37,025 bases of DNA from a virus. The translations under genes and the position numbers were made by a program. How positions within the stretch are numbered: the first letter of the stretch is position 1; each line of letters begins with the position of its first letter. Location of the stretch: positions 1-37,025 of IMG/VR virus record IMGVR_UViG_3300010413_000092; one strand, written 5' to 3'. Below, in pieces: positions 1 to 7,067 of the stretch. A model generated the notes under the pieces. The model saw only the letters and a program-made list of their open reading frames with translations, was not told the DNA's origin and did not search any database.

Positions 1-1015
1 CATATTTTTTCAATTCCAGTTTAGCGACGATCAAAGCCGCGCATGTTGAACAACCTGTGCTAGTTATAGCATCAATGATTCGTTCAATTGATGACTCAAT
101 ATTTTCGGTTGCACTTGGAGTTTTGCGAGGAATTATCAAACTGTTTTCCATGCCTGAAATAATCCGATCGGTTTCTTGCATTTGCGGACTGGATGGCATG
201 AAATCGATTCCGGCTTGTTCCCATTCTTCATCAGTTCTCAGCGGTATCTCATCTTCTGATAAAAAAGATTCTCTTTTAATACTAATTCCAGTTTCTTTTT
301 CAACGATCATTTTTTTGCGTTCCTGGCGAGCTCCTTCATCTTTCGCTTTATCCTGAGCCTCAGCGATTTCATCCTGCTTAATTTGATTCTGCAAATCGGC
401 AATTTGCTGATCAATTGAGACGATTTCTGCTTGAATTTCAGCGATGCTTCCTGGAGGCAATTCAAGCCGATTTTTAGAATTGGTCAAACGTTGGATTGTT
501 GATTCAGCGCCTGAAATTTTGTTATTGATATTTTTGATTTCTGCTTTTGCTTTCTCAATCTCCAAATCGATATTTTCAAGATCAGGATTCGGATAGAGAT
601 CAAAAAGCGTATCGATCTTTTTTGCCTCCGATTGCTTCGTAAAATCGGAAATATCAGCAATTTTGGGATTTCCGGCTGCGCCAAGAGCAATCTGAAAGTT
701 GTCGGCAGAAGCTAGTTTTCCGTTTAGCTGACAAGCCGGTTTTTTCTTACCTTTTTTGAATTTCTTGCCAAGTTCAGTATCCCCGATTTTAATCGCTACT
801 CCAAATTCATCACCCGGAGAATAAGAATCAACGATTTTATTAATATCCTTGCCTGAATTCTCCCAGGGAATATGATTAAGCAATGTCAATGCAATCGCGC
901 CAGCCCGCGCAGATTTGCCGGCGGTATTTGGACCGGTGTAAATCACCTTGTAGGGGATATCTTCGTCGATATCAAACCCCTTGAATCCTTTTGTTCTTAA
1001 ATGTGTGATAATCAT
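1..1015 (-). CDS. SbcC/Rad50-like ATPase, N-terminal part (runs off the left edge)
   Basis: A frame open from ATG at 1015 to the window edge gives 338 residues without a stop. A P-loop GPNTAGKS lies at residues 28-35 after a short beta-rich start. It is followed by a region ending near residue 140 that resembles the one preceding the coiled coil in SbcC/Rad50 ATPases, then by heptad-rich helix (about 148-240). A CxxC pair sits at 322/325 close to the cut edge and could be a zinc hook, although the stretch before it (245-310) is not coiled coil. Family knowledge suggests an ATP-driven DNA end-processing or recombination protein working with a nuclease, which is not visible here. It is last in a minus-strand run after the 103-aa and 402-aa genes. 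The ATPase class is fairly secure; the exact role is inferred. Confidence 0.75.
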   Translation of the reverse strand, partial: MIITHLRTKGFKGFDIDEDIPYKVIYTGPNTAGKSARAGAIALTLLNHIPWENSGKDINKIVDSYSPGDEFGVAIKIGDTELGKKFKKGKKKPACQLNGKLASADNFQIALGAAGNPKIADISDFTKQSEAKKIDTLFDLYPNPDLENIDLEIEKAKAEIKNINNKISGAESTIQRLTNSKNRLELPPGSIAEIQAEIVSIDQQIADLQNQIKQDEIAEAQDKAKDEGARQERKKMIVEKETGISIKRESFLSEDEIPLRTDEEWEQAGIDFMPSSPQMQETDRIISGMENSLIIPRKTPSATENIESSIERIIDAITSTGCSTCAALIVAKLELKKY

Positions 1016-1029
1016 AGTTTTTGCCCTTT

Positions 1030-1341
1030 TTATAAGGTACATAATTCTGAAAGAATAAGAGCACAAATTGCCTCTTTTTCTTCGTGTTGAGGCTCAAAAG
1101 AACCCATGAACGCTTTAAGATAAGGAACAGCTTTTTTTATAAACTCTTCACTGGCGCTTGCCTTGAAATTTAGTTTTCCGCCTTTAAAAAACAATTCTGA
1201 AAAGAGCCTATTGTATGGAGTATTCCCATTATAGAAACCCTTTTCTTTTGCCAGTTCCAAGAGAAAATCATCTGTTTTTATGCTTGGAAACGCCAAATCA
1301 AGATCGGTAATCTCTGGAAAATTATAATCTTGTAAATTCAT
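1030..1341 (-). CDS. Hypothetical protein, 103 aa
   Basis: The protein is soluble, with no membrane segment or signal peptide and no motif I recognise. Its start is decided by a strong AGGAGG seven bases upstream of the ATG. It lies between the 402-aa gene (9 bp upstream) and the SbcC-like ATPase (14 bp downstream), so the three are probably one transcript and may act in the same DNA-metabolism step. The N-terminal half is acidic and aromatic, and the C-terminal half is predicted helical. I cannot assign a function. Confidence 0.65.
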   Translation of the reverse strand: MNLQDYNFPEITDLDLAFPSIKTDDFLLELAKEKGFYNGNTPYNRLFSELFFKGGKLNFKASASEEFIKKAVPYLKAFMGSFEPQHEEKEAICALILSELCTL

Positions 1342-1350
1342 GCATCCTCC

Positions 1351-2559
1351 TTAATTCTGAGCGTCAACGAGTTCGGAAACCTTCTCATAGAATTTGACCG
1401 CTGTTTGATCATCATAATGCTCAGGTGTCGGAAATTTTTTATCATCTATGCCAAGTTCTTTTACGGCATTTACTGAAAGCTCAGGAAATTTTTTGTAGAT
1501 ATAAATAGCATTTTTGACATCTTTGGAAATTTCCGTTTTTTCTTCCTGTTTTGGTTCTGTCGATTCCGTGCTTTTAGGGGGTTCTTGAGAATCTTCGGGA
1601 TCAACTTCAGCCTCAAGAGCATCAATATTTTCATCTTCAGAGGTGCGCTCAATTCCTTGTTTCAATTCGATTTGATTCTTGAATTCGTCTGAATTTCCCT
1701 CAATCATTCCTGCAACACGGGTCTGCAGATTGGCATATTGGGTCGCATCCCATTTGACAATATTATTGCCGGTTGGTCTCCATGCCAGAACAGTAATTCG
1801 CCATTGATTTGCCGGAGCCTTTTGAATGCCTGACAAATGCTTCAGAGCATTCCGTTTTGCAAATGTCTGAGCGAAATCCATAGCCTTTTTTTCTCTGTTG
1901 AGAATCTGAGACAACCAGGTAATAACCTCGTCATGGCTCGTATTAATCCAAAGATTCATTGACTCGTCAAACGGATAATGAGCCCATGTTTCCTTCTCGC
2001 CCTGGTCAGGCTCCATCCCTTTTGGAAGAACCTTAAAAGCCTGTGGAAACTTTTTCGCCTTGGCTAAAAGATCAATCATTCTGTAGCTGGGAGTATCAAA
2101 GATTGTTGTCCAGTCTGATACCTGTGGAATTCCCATGGATGAATAACGAAATGCAATTGCGCGCGCATGGACCGCCAAGATTCTGCGGTTTTGTTCGTCT
2201 CTTTCTGCATATGGGTTTGGTTTCCATTCGTTACCGACAAGTACTTCTTTTGGAAAGATCACTGAAGTGCCTGTGCCTTCTGCCCAAACCTCATAACCCT
2301 GAGCGGAAACAACAAAAGGACCGTTTGGCGTCGGCTGAATCAGTGTTCCATCCTGTGCTGATAGCATAAGTGCTTTTTTAAACGCTTTAATCTGACCATT
2401 ATTATCAGTCAAAACAAATGCTTCATCGACTCCAAGAACAGCGATATTTTTCTGTTTGATCGCTTTTACATATTCAATGATCGCTTTTGATTCTGGCGTA
2501 TTCTGTTGTTCGAGAATGGCCAGGGCGTCCTGCGGTGTTACTGCCAATTCATTACTCAT
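1351..2559 (-). CDS. Conserved phage-like protein, 402 aa, probably DNA metabolism
   Basis: The N-terminal 280 residues look like a folded domain rich in Trp and aromatic residues, ending in a helix near 220-245 (LNREKKAMDFAQTFAKRNAL) and a strand region around 250-270. Residues 300-345 are a low-complexity acidic linker of Glu, Ser, Thr, Pro and Lys. The last 60 residues form a second small domain. This layout, and its place upstream of an SbcC-like ATPase, would suit a single-strand annealing or recombination-mediator protein, but I do not recognise a RecT, Bet or Rad52 signature, so that is inference only. It heads the leftward early transcript, with a GGAGAAAAACC leader before the ATG and a perfect hairpin 27 bp upstream of the start. 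Confidence 0.6.
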   Translation of the reverse strand: MSNELAVTPQDALAILEQQNTPESKAIIEYVKAIKQKNIAVLGVDEAFVLTDNNGQIKAFKKALMLSAQDGTLIQPTPNGPFVVSAQGYEVWAEGTGTSVIFPKEVLVGNEWKPNPYAERDEQNRRILAVHARAIAFRYSSMGIPQVSDWTTIFDTPSYRMIDLLAKAKKFPQAFKVLPKGMEPDQGEKETWAHYPFDESMNLWINTSHDEVITWLSQILNREKKAMDFAQTFAKRNALKHLSGIQKAPANQWRITVLAWRPTGNNIVKWDATQYANLQTRVAGMIEGNSDEFKNQIELKQGIERTSEDENIDALEAEVDPEDSQEPPKSTESTEPKQEEKTEISKDVKNAIYIYKKFPELSVNAVKELGIDDKKFPTPEHYDDQTAVKFYEKVSELVDAQN

Positions 2560-2585
2560 GGTTTTTCTCCTATCAGTTGGAATTA

Positions 2586-2604
2586 GCCGAAAGTAATTTT
2601 CGGC
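2586..2604 (-). promoter_or_regulatory. Perfect hairpin in the 5' leader of the 402-aa gene
   Basis: GCCGAAA at 2586-2592 and TTTCGGC at 2598-2604 form a 7-bp perfect stem with a 5-base loop. In the leftward mRNA it sits between the divergent promoter region and the ribosome binding site. No T-run follows in either direction, so it is not a typical terminator. It could be a protein-binding RNA or DNA operator or a stability element. Confidence 0.4.
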
Positions 2605-2648
2605 AATTTAGAAAAATATAGATAAAAGGTGTCTTATTTTTTATTCGC

Positions 2649-2706
2649 TGTCAAGTTATTTTTTTTACTCGTTACGCAAACATTTTTATTTGACAACGTA
2701 TATAAT
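2649..2706. promoter_or_regulatory. Divergent control region with inverted TGTCAA/TTGACA elements
   Basis: The 186 bp between the divergent 402-aa gene and the XRE gene is very AT-rich. It holds TGTCAA at 2649-2654 and TTGACA at 2690-2695, an inverted pair about 41 bp apart, and TATAAT at 2701-2706. The TTGACA and TATAAT are only 5 bp apart, so they cannot be one sigma-70 promoter. One may be part of an operator for the adjacent XRE protein. The 10-mer TATTTGACAA here (2687-2696) recurs on the minus strand at 31984-31993 at the head-gene promoter. Confidence 0.35.
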
Positions 2707-2745
2707 ATTCTGCCATAAGTGAATAAAACAATCAAAGGAGGTATT

Positions 2746-3018
2746 ATGTTAAACCATGCTTTAAGAATAATTAGGAAAAGTCATGATATAAAAGCGAAAT
2801 ACATCGCAATAAATCTTGGTGTTTCTCCTGGCTATATTTCTGAAATTGAAACCGGTAAAAAAACACCAAATATCCAATTCTTGCGAAAATTTGCGAAAAC
2901 TTTAGGGATTAAACTTTCAACTATTTTTTTGGTTGAAGAATTACTAGAGGCGAACAAGTATAAAAACAAATTAAGCATAAATCTTATCAGAGAAATACAT
3001 TCTTTAATGTCGGAATGA
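2746..3018 (+). CDS. XRE/Cro-family helix-turn-helix transcriptional regulator
   Basis: The 90-aa protein is almost entirely one HTH_3 (XRE/Cro/CI) domain. The helix-turn-helix is about residues 17-37 and includes AINLGVSPGYISEIETGKKT, the family hallmark (VSxGYISxIExGxxxP). An AGGAGG four bases before ATG 2746 decides the start. An earlier in-frame ATG at 2719 lacks a site. There is no C-terminal peptidase domain, so it is Cro-like or a short repressor rather than a LexA/CI-type self-cleaving repressor. It stands first in the rightward block at a divergent promoter region, the usual place for a phage switch or early-gene regulator. Its operators are probably the TTGACA/TGTCAA elements upstream. 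Confidence 0.85.
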   Translation: MLNHALRIIRKSHDIKAKYIAINLGVSPGYISEIETGKKTPNIQFLRKFAKTLGIKLSTIFLVEELLEANKYKNKLSINLIREIHSLMSE

Positions 3019-3041
3019 TAAATAATTTCAGGAGATATAAG

Positions 3042-3449
3042 ATGAAAGTCATTGGGTATCAGATCGTAAATCAATTGATTGACGCATTGGAAGAACAAAA
3101 TGATAAGGCTTTGGCTGTTTTCATACATGGAGGAAAATATAAAGCTGTAGAAATAAATCAAAAAAAATCTGCCATAAACACAACGTTTATGAAAGAACAT
3201 AGTCGAAAAGAATTTTATATAACTGATAAAGTTGAGGTAGATAGCCGTATTTATACAGAATGGAAACGAATCAGGAGATCAAAAATAGGAGCCTTTGAAA
3301 ACTGCGAACTTCTGAGCATTGAAACTATAAAATATTGTTATGTAGAAAAACTTACTTCTTGCCCAAATTGCAAAAAACCACGCGGAGAGGATGGAATGGG
3401 AGTACTCGTAACCCCTCGTCCTCATTGTGGCGATGAAGTTCCTTTTTAA
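3042..3449 (+). CDS. Hypothetical protein with a C-terminal Cys-rich segment, 135 aa
   Basis: ATG 3042 follows AGGAGATATAAG at good spacing and is preferred over the upstream in-frame start at 3015, which overlaps the regulator's end. The N-terminal 100 residues are mixed alpha/beta with many basic residues. The C-terminus carries CPNCKKPRG and then HCGDEVPF, which could bind one zinc ion through Cys, Cys, His and Cys. No catalytic motif is recognised. It is second in the rightward early operon. Zinc binding is inferred from the residue pattern only. Confidence 0.6.
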   Translation: MKVIGYQIVNQLIDALEEQNDKALAVFIHGGKYKAVEINQKKSAINTTFMKEHSRKEFYITDKVEVDSRIYTEWKRIRRSKIGAFENCELLSIETIKYCYVEKLTSCPNCKKPRGEDGMGVLVTPRPHCGDEVPF

Positions 3450-3458
3450 TGAGGCAAA

Positions 3459-3665
3459 ATGACTGACAACTTCAAAAATTCACAATGGTGTTATGAAAAT
3501 CAGGAACCGGAGGAAGAGCCCCCAGTTGTTTTTGACATATTCGGGAATCGATATAAAGTGGTTTCCTGGTCAGAATATGAAGGAATTATTTTGAAAAACA
3601 TCAAAACTGGAATTTCACACACCGTTTCGGAAGATGACTTTTTTGAAAATTATGAGGCTGAATGA
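3459..3665 (+). CDS. Small acidic hypothetical protein, 68 aa
   Basis: A TGAGG five bases before the ATG supports the start, and the stop overlaps the start of the nuclease gene by 4 bp (ATGA). The protein is strongly acidic, with a central beta-rich stretch that reads like a small SH3- or KOW-like barrel (FDIFGNRYKVVSWSEYEGII). Similar small proteins are common in early phage operons, but no family can be named. Translational coupling to the nuclease suggests linked expression, not necessarily linked function. Confidence 0.55.
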   Translation: MTDNFKNSQWCYENQEPEEEPPVVFDIFGNRYKVVSWSEYEGIILKNIKTGISHTVSEDDFFENYEAE

Positions 3666-4576
3666 TAGAAAACTGGAAGCACGACGATTTGTTGCAAGAT
3701 CTTAAAAGTACCATCGAAAAAACAGGAATCAATGGATCAAGGATGGTGTGGGTTGATATCCCTATGGGATCATCCGGAAGTCAAAGACCGGACTTATTTT
3801 CGCTTGAAAAAAGCTTTTCTAAGCCAAACCCAACCGCATATGAAATTAAAGTATCTAGGTCAGATTTTCTTGCTGATGTGACGGCGGGAAAATGGACCGG
3901 GTATCTTCGCTTTGCAAGCAGAGTGATATTTTGTGTTCCTAAAGATTTGATTAAAAAAACTGAGGTTCCAGACAAGGCTGGTTTAATGATACGTGGTGCA
4001 AACAGTTGGAGGACTGCAAAAAAAGCTATTGTATCGGGTCAAAAGCTTGGGTTTGAACAAATGCTTAAACTGCTCATGTATACAGACGATTTGTATAGGG
4101 ACCGTGCGCGTCAAAGTGATTTCAATTTTTTCAAGATCGAAAAAAAGATTAAAAAGCTGCATGGTGAAGAGATATCTCAGATTATATCAGATGTGACCAT
4201 GGCAAAATATAAAATCAAAGAGGCAGAAGACCGCGCCGAAAGAATCGTGAGCAGAGCTAAATCATTGGAAAATGATTCAACTAGGCGCATCGAAGAAGAG
4301 CGAGAAAGACACATGTTTGAATATAATGCGGCAATTAACCAAGTAAAAGAAGCTCTTGGATTGAAAGCTGATTCCGGACGCTGGGAAACAATTTCTGCTA
4401 TCAAACGAATTGCGGACGCTCTGAACGGCATTAATCACGAAAAACAAAATATTCTTAGGCAATTGATGAGACAATCATCCCAAATGACGGCAAGCCTTGA
4501 AAGAGCTATTGATCAACTTGAATCTATTGAGAAAAAAGCCTTGAATGATATTAATCAAAGAGGAAAATGTGGATAA
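3662..4576 (+). CDS. PD-(D/E)XK nuclease-like protein (MmcB type) with coiled-coil tail
   Basis: The N-terminal 120 residues match the MmcB/VRR-like PD-(D/E)XK pattern: R42-P43-D44 followed by YEIKVSRSDFLADV, where E61 and K63 complete the catalytic triad. The conserved GKWTGYLRFASRVIFCVPKDLI follows, then a GL(M/I)R strand. Residues 150-230 and 255-300 are long charged helices, probably coiled coil, which is an unusual addition to the roughly 140-residue core. Family members are putative DNA repair nucleases common in phages. It is coupled by ATGA to the upstream gene and overlaps the methyltransferase stub downstream by 8 bp. Nuclease fold is confident; substrate is unknown. Confidence 0.75.
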   Translation: MIENWKHDDLLQDLKSTIEKTGINGSRMVWVDIPMGSSGSQRPDLFSLEKSFSKPNPTAYEIKVSRSDFLADVTAGKWTGYLRFASRVIFCVPKDLIKKTEVPDKAGLMIRGANSWRTAKKAIVSGQKLGFEQMLKLLMYTDDLYRDRARQSDFNFFKIEKKIKKLHGEEISQIISDVTMAKYKIKEAEDRAERIVSRAKSLENDSTRRIEEERERHMFEYNAAINQVKEALGLKADSGRWETISAIKRIADALNGINHEKQNILRQLMRQSSQMTASLERAIDQLESIEKKALNDINQRGKCG

Positions 4577-4658
4577 TACCAAAAAATCACCCACAATTCT
4601 CTCGCTTTGTTCTGGTTACCTTGGAATCGAGCGAGATAATGAAGCTGATCTTATATGA
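4569..4658 (+). pseudogene. Remnant of a DNA cytosine-5 methyltransferase (N-terminal 29 codons)
   Basis: A GTG start at 4569, five bases after GAGG, reads 29 codons that include PTILSLCSGYLGIER before a TGA. This matches the N-terminus and AdoMet-binding motif I of phage C5-cytosine methyltransferases, where the typical sequence is LSLCSGxGGxExG. The rest of such a gene (about 250-400 codons) is absent, because the next gene starts 24 bp later. It overlaps the nuclease stop by 8 bp, as an intact operon gene would. It therefore looks like a deletion scar. The stub could still be translated as a short peptide. Confidence 0.55.
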
Positions 4659-4681
4659 TAACGAACATAAGGAGGTAACCG

Positions 4682-5053
4682 ATGAAATTTAGATTTTGGG
4701 ATTCATTCAATGAATGTTTTGAGTTTTCAGCAGATTTTAAAACTGCACATGATGTTAGATCATCAGATTTCTGGGAACATTATTTGAGCGCAGAAAAGAG
4801 CGGAAATGATCCCAAACTTGATATCCAAATCGATGGAGCAGATTATTTTACCAACGATATATTAACGATTGACGGCGAAATGGGAAATGCAATTCCAGGA
4901 TTTTTTGGAATTGTCACTTATTGCAAATCTGGAATTATGGTTGTTGATCACTCTAAAAAACTGGCGTTTCCATTGTCGCAATATTTCTTTAACTGGAGAT
5001 TGATCGGCAATGCACATCAATTGACAAGTATTCAAAAACCAGTGATTAATTGA
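4682..5053 (+). CDS. Hypothetical protein, 123 aa
   Basis: An AGGAGG six bases before the ATG is one of the best ribosome binding sites in the window. The protein is acidic, aromatic-rich and probably beta-rich, with no membrane segment, Cys cluster or known motif. It is the last rightward gene of the early block and sits directly after the methyltransferase deletion scar. It faces the leftward lysis genes across a 126-bp gap. I cannot name a function. Confidence 0.6.
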   Translation: MKFRFWDSFNECFEFSADFKTAHDVRSSDFWEHYLSAEKSGNDPKLDIQIDGADYFTNDILTIDGEMGNAIPGFFGIVTYCKSGIMVVDHSKKLAFPLSQYFFNWRLIGNAHQLTSIQKPVIN

Positions 5054-5179
5054 TCTTAAAATGAAAATAGCATCTAAAACGCCCTTAAATCGATTTTAAT
5101 ATTACCGGACGTAATAGAGGCCGTTAAAAATATCGTTTTTCAATCCTGCCCGCCATTTTGGCAGCAAGGTTTCAAGATT
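5054..5179. other. Convergent gap with only weak hairpins
   Basis: The 126 bp between the converging rightward early block and the leftward lysis block contains CTGCC...GGCAG and a nested GCCA-TTT-TGGC hairpin around 5144-5164. Neither is followed by a clear T-run, so a terminator here is possible but not demonstrable. No open reading frame longer than about a dozen codons is present. Confidence 0.3.
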
Positions 5180-5479
5180 TTACTTACTGAAATCGTCAGT
5201 TTTCAGCCCTTCGATAAAACCGCTCAGCCAACTTATTCCAAGAGCGTTGATCGTATCGATTAAAACCGGCTCGATCACGCCGTTCCAAAATTTCGGTAAT
5301 TTTTTGTTGAAAAACACAGTGATCGCAATACCTTGAGCTTTTCCGACCTTTTTCGCCCATATCGAAAATTTGTCAGTAGGGATCTTTTTCAAGATCCAGC
5401 CAATGATCAAAACAGAAATGGTACTTCCAGCAGTCATCAGGCCATAATTTATTGCCCAAGTAGTTAAAAGTTGAATCAT
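5180..5479 (-). CDS. Small membrane protein, holin candidate, 99 aa
   Basis: One clear hydrophobic helix (about residues 8-30, ending before KK) is followed by a basic amphipathic stretch and a second moderately hydrophobic segment near 62-88. Size, topology and position three genes downstream of an M15-type peptidase, next to a spanin-like gene, suggest a holin controlling lysis. There is no sequence motif that proves this, and a superinfection or membrane-modifying role is possible. It is the last gene of the leftward lysis/host-interface block. Confidence 0.5.
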   Translation of the reverse strand: MIQLLTTWAINYGLMTAGSTISVLIIGWILKKIPTDKFSIWAKKVGKAQGIAITVFFNKKLPKFWNGVIEPVLIDTINALGISWLSGFIEGLKTDDFSK

Positions 5480-5500
5480 TTTTTATCCTATCAAGTTAGG

Positions 5501-5797
5501 TTATTCCGGTTGCTCATCATTTTTAATTGATGATTTTTCGATCAATTTTGCCTCGAGTTCATTAATAATTCTGCGGCTGTCTTCGAGTTCGCTTTTTGCT
5601 TCTGATAATTCTTTTTTTGCAGCATTGTATAAGTCCATCATTTCAGACCAGCACTCTTTACCACCTGTCACATATTCAGAATTCGTCAATTTCCGCCATA
5701 GCAAAAAGAAAATCAACACAATGGAAATAGCTATCGCAATTGGATTTTCCCATTTCGCTATTAACTTCAACAATTCTGCGATATCACCGATGGACAT
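5501..5797 (-). CDS. i-spanin (Rz-like) candidate
   Basis: The 98-aa product has a short N-terminus, one transmembrane helix at about residues 18-38, and a C-terminal charged coiled coil (about 50-95, rich in Glu, Lys and Leu heptads). This is the topology of inner-membrane spanins and tail-anchored lysis accessory proteins. ATG 5797 overlaps the end of the upstream membrane protein, so the two are translated together. A partner o-spanin lipoprotein with a lipobox cysteine was looked for in and around the gene and not seen, so the Rz assignment rests on topology and context. Confidence 0.5.
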   Translation of the reverse strand: MSIGDIAELLKLIAKWENPIAIAISIVLIFFLLWRKLTNSEYVTGGKECWSEMMDLYNAAKKELSEAKSELEDSRRIINELEAKLIEKSSIKNDEQPE

Positions 5798-6131
5798 GTA
5801 TGACAAAATTTGATTTTCGTTTGAAAATAAGGATCAAAAAATATGCTGCCAAGATGAACGGGATTTTAAATTTTGGAATAGCATCAACTGTTGCGACTTC
5901 CAGCCCTAAAAATGACCAGAACAAAAAATGCAAATCGATGATGGCATATGATAAAATCAGTGCTATTCTGCCAAATGTGAAATACAAACTCAGCAACGGT
6001 ATGGCTAAAAAAGACCAAAACAACGGATTTTTGGCGCAGATAACACAAAGAGCAACAACCAAAATAATCAATATTGAACTGACTATTAAACCAACAACCA
6101 GCGATAATGACGGCCTAATTTTTTCTTGCAT
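5784..6131 (-). CDS. Polytopic membrane protein, 115 aa
   Basis: Most of the chain is hydrophobic. Helices are expected near residues 8-33, 36-53, 55-77 and 90-103, ending in a basic tail. No catalytic or transport motif is visible. Its start lies inside the end of the larger membrane protein gene (17-bp overlap) and its end overlaps the spanin-like gene (14 bp), so the three membrane genes form one compressed unit. Possible roles are lysis timing or blocking superinfection; the sequence does not decide. Confidence 0.6.
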   Translation of the reverse strand: MQEKIRPSLSLVVGLIVSSILIILVVALCVICAKNPLFWSFLAIPLLSLYFTFGRIALILSYAIIDLHFLFWSFLGLEVATVDAIPKFKIPFILAAYFLILIFKRKSNFVIHVHR

Positions 6132-6825
6132 ATTTCTCCAGCGAGTTGCAGTTGAATTTCATCAAATCAAATTTTCTCCCAACAAGACTGTTTATGCCTG
6201 GGACTATCGGTATTCTTTCAAGTGTGATCTCTCCATTTTTCAGCTTATTATCAATCCATGCATGCCCGATATCAATCTCCAATAAGGATTTCGTTTTGCG
6301 CTTAAACTTATAGATCTTTCCTTTTTGATAGATCGCTACATGACCGCGCAAATTGATCAAATGGTTGAGAATTCCAAATATATTTTTGGGCTGAAACTTG
6401 ACAAGATATGCGCTATCTATTTCAAATTCATCTGATTTTCTATTCCGAACGATCCGGCTTAAGATCCATAAGATACAGACTAAAAAACCTATGCATGCTG
6501 CCATGATTTCGCTTCTGTTAAACACCTGGAAACGAAAAAATTTATCAAAGACATGGATCAAGAAGCTTAACGATTCAGCAGATAGCATCCACAGGAAGAT
6601 TATCTTTATTTTGTAATGTGATATGGGACAGATTAAGAATAAATACCAAGCATAAACGGCTATCAAAAACATACTGCCGGATGTGGTCCAGCAGTAGTAA
6701 GAATAAAATTCGGCGGGAACCTTTGAGACATCAAATCCTTTAAGTCCGGCCATGAAGACCGGAACATAATAGGATGCTGTGGATATAATCGCGAGAAAAA
6801 GACCTTTTTTAATCTGATTTTCCAT
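6115..6825 (-). CDS. Membrane protein with C-terminal LRAT/permuted NlpC-P60-like domain
   Basis: The 236-aa protein starts at ATG 6825, just after the upstream stop. Four hydrophobic helices occupy about residues 5-125. The soluble C-terminal third has LVKF..., then GHVAIYQKGKIYKFKRKT, and near the end KFDLMKFNCNSLEKYARK. A His in a GHVAIY strand followed by an Asn-Cys before a helix is the circularly permuted NlpC/P60 (LRAT/YiiX) arrangement, with His and Cys as presumed catalytic residues. Such enzymes cleave or transfer acyl or amide bonds, often on lipids or peptidoglycan. It lies in the lysis/host-interface block. The membrane part is certain; the enzyme assignment is moderate. Confidence 0.6.
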   Translation of the reverse strand: MENQIKKGLFLAIISTASYYVPVFMAGLKGFDVSKVPAEFYSYYCWTTSGSMFLIAVYAWYLFLICPISHYKIKIIFLWMLSAESLSFLIHVFDKFFRFQVFNRSEIMAACIGFLVCILWILSRIVRNRKSDEFEIDSAYLVKFQPKNIFGILNHLINLRGHVAIYQKGKIYKFKRKTKSLLEIDIGHAWIDNKLKNGEITLERIPIVPGINSLVGRKFDLMKFNCNSLEKYARKN

Positions 6826-6826
6826 G

Positions 6827-7066
6827 TTAGCCGCCGGCACCTTTCCTGACGACATTCATTTGCAATTCAACCCCCAGGTCTTTGATCATATTGTTGACTT
6901 GCAAAAACCCAATTTTATCACTCGGGGTTCTCCTGATGATTTCAATTTCATCTCCTTCGCATGTGTTGAATTTCACGCTTATTGTTTTGATTCCGCGTGT
7001 TCCTTCCGTTTTTTCCAATATCTTTTCTTTATCACTAACCATGCGCATTTCATCATTTTCCGACAT
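6827..7066 (-). CDS. Hypothetical protein, 79 aa
   Basis: A near-perfect AGGAGG lies six bases before the ATG, so expression is probably strong. The small, charged protein has no membrane segment. The middle reads like a beta-hairpin region (GIKTISVKFNTCEGDEIEII), followed by an amphipathic helix and a Gly-rich end. It lies between the M15-type peptidase and the LRAT-like membrane protein, one base upstream of the latter's start. No family is recognised. Confidence 0.6.
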   Translation of the reverse strand: MSENDEMRMVSDKEKILEKTEGTRGIKTISVKFNTCEGDEIEIIRRTPSDKIGFLQVNNMIKDLGVELQMNVVRKGAGG

Positions 7067-7067
7067 A

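Noticed and set aside
2687-2706. TTGACA and TATAAT as one sigma-70 promoter for the XRE gene
   Set aside because: The spacing is only 5 bp. Each box may belong to another element.
5740-6285. A plus-strand open frame of 181 codons opposite the membrane protein genes
   Set aside because: It lies antisense to two well-supported membrane genes, has no ribosome site, and its sequence is basic with low similarity to folded proteins. It is a complement of the AT-rich hydrophobic coding.
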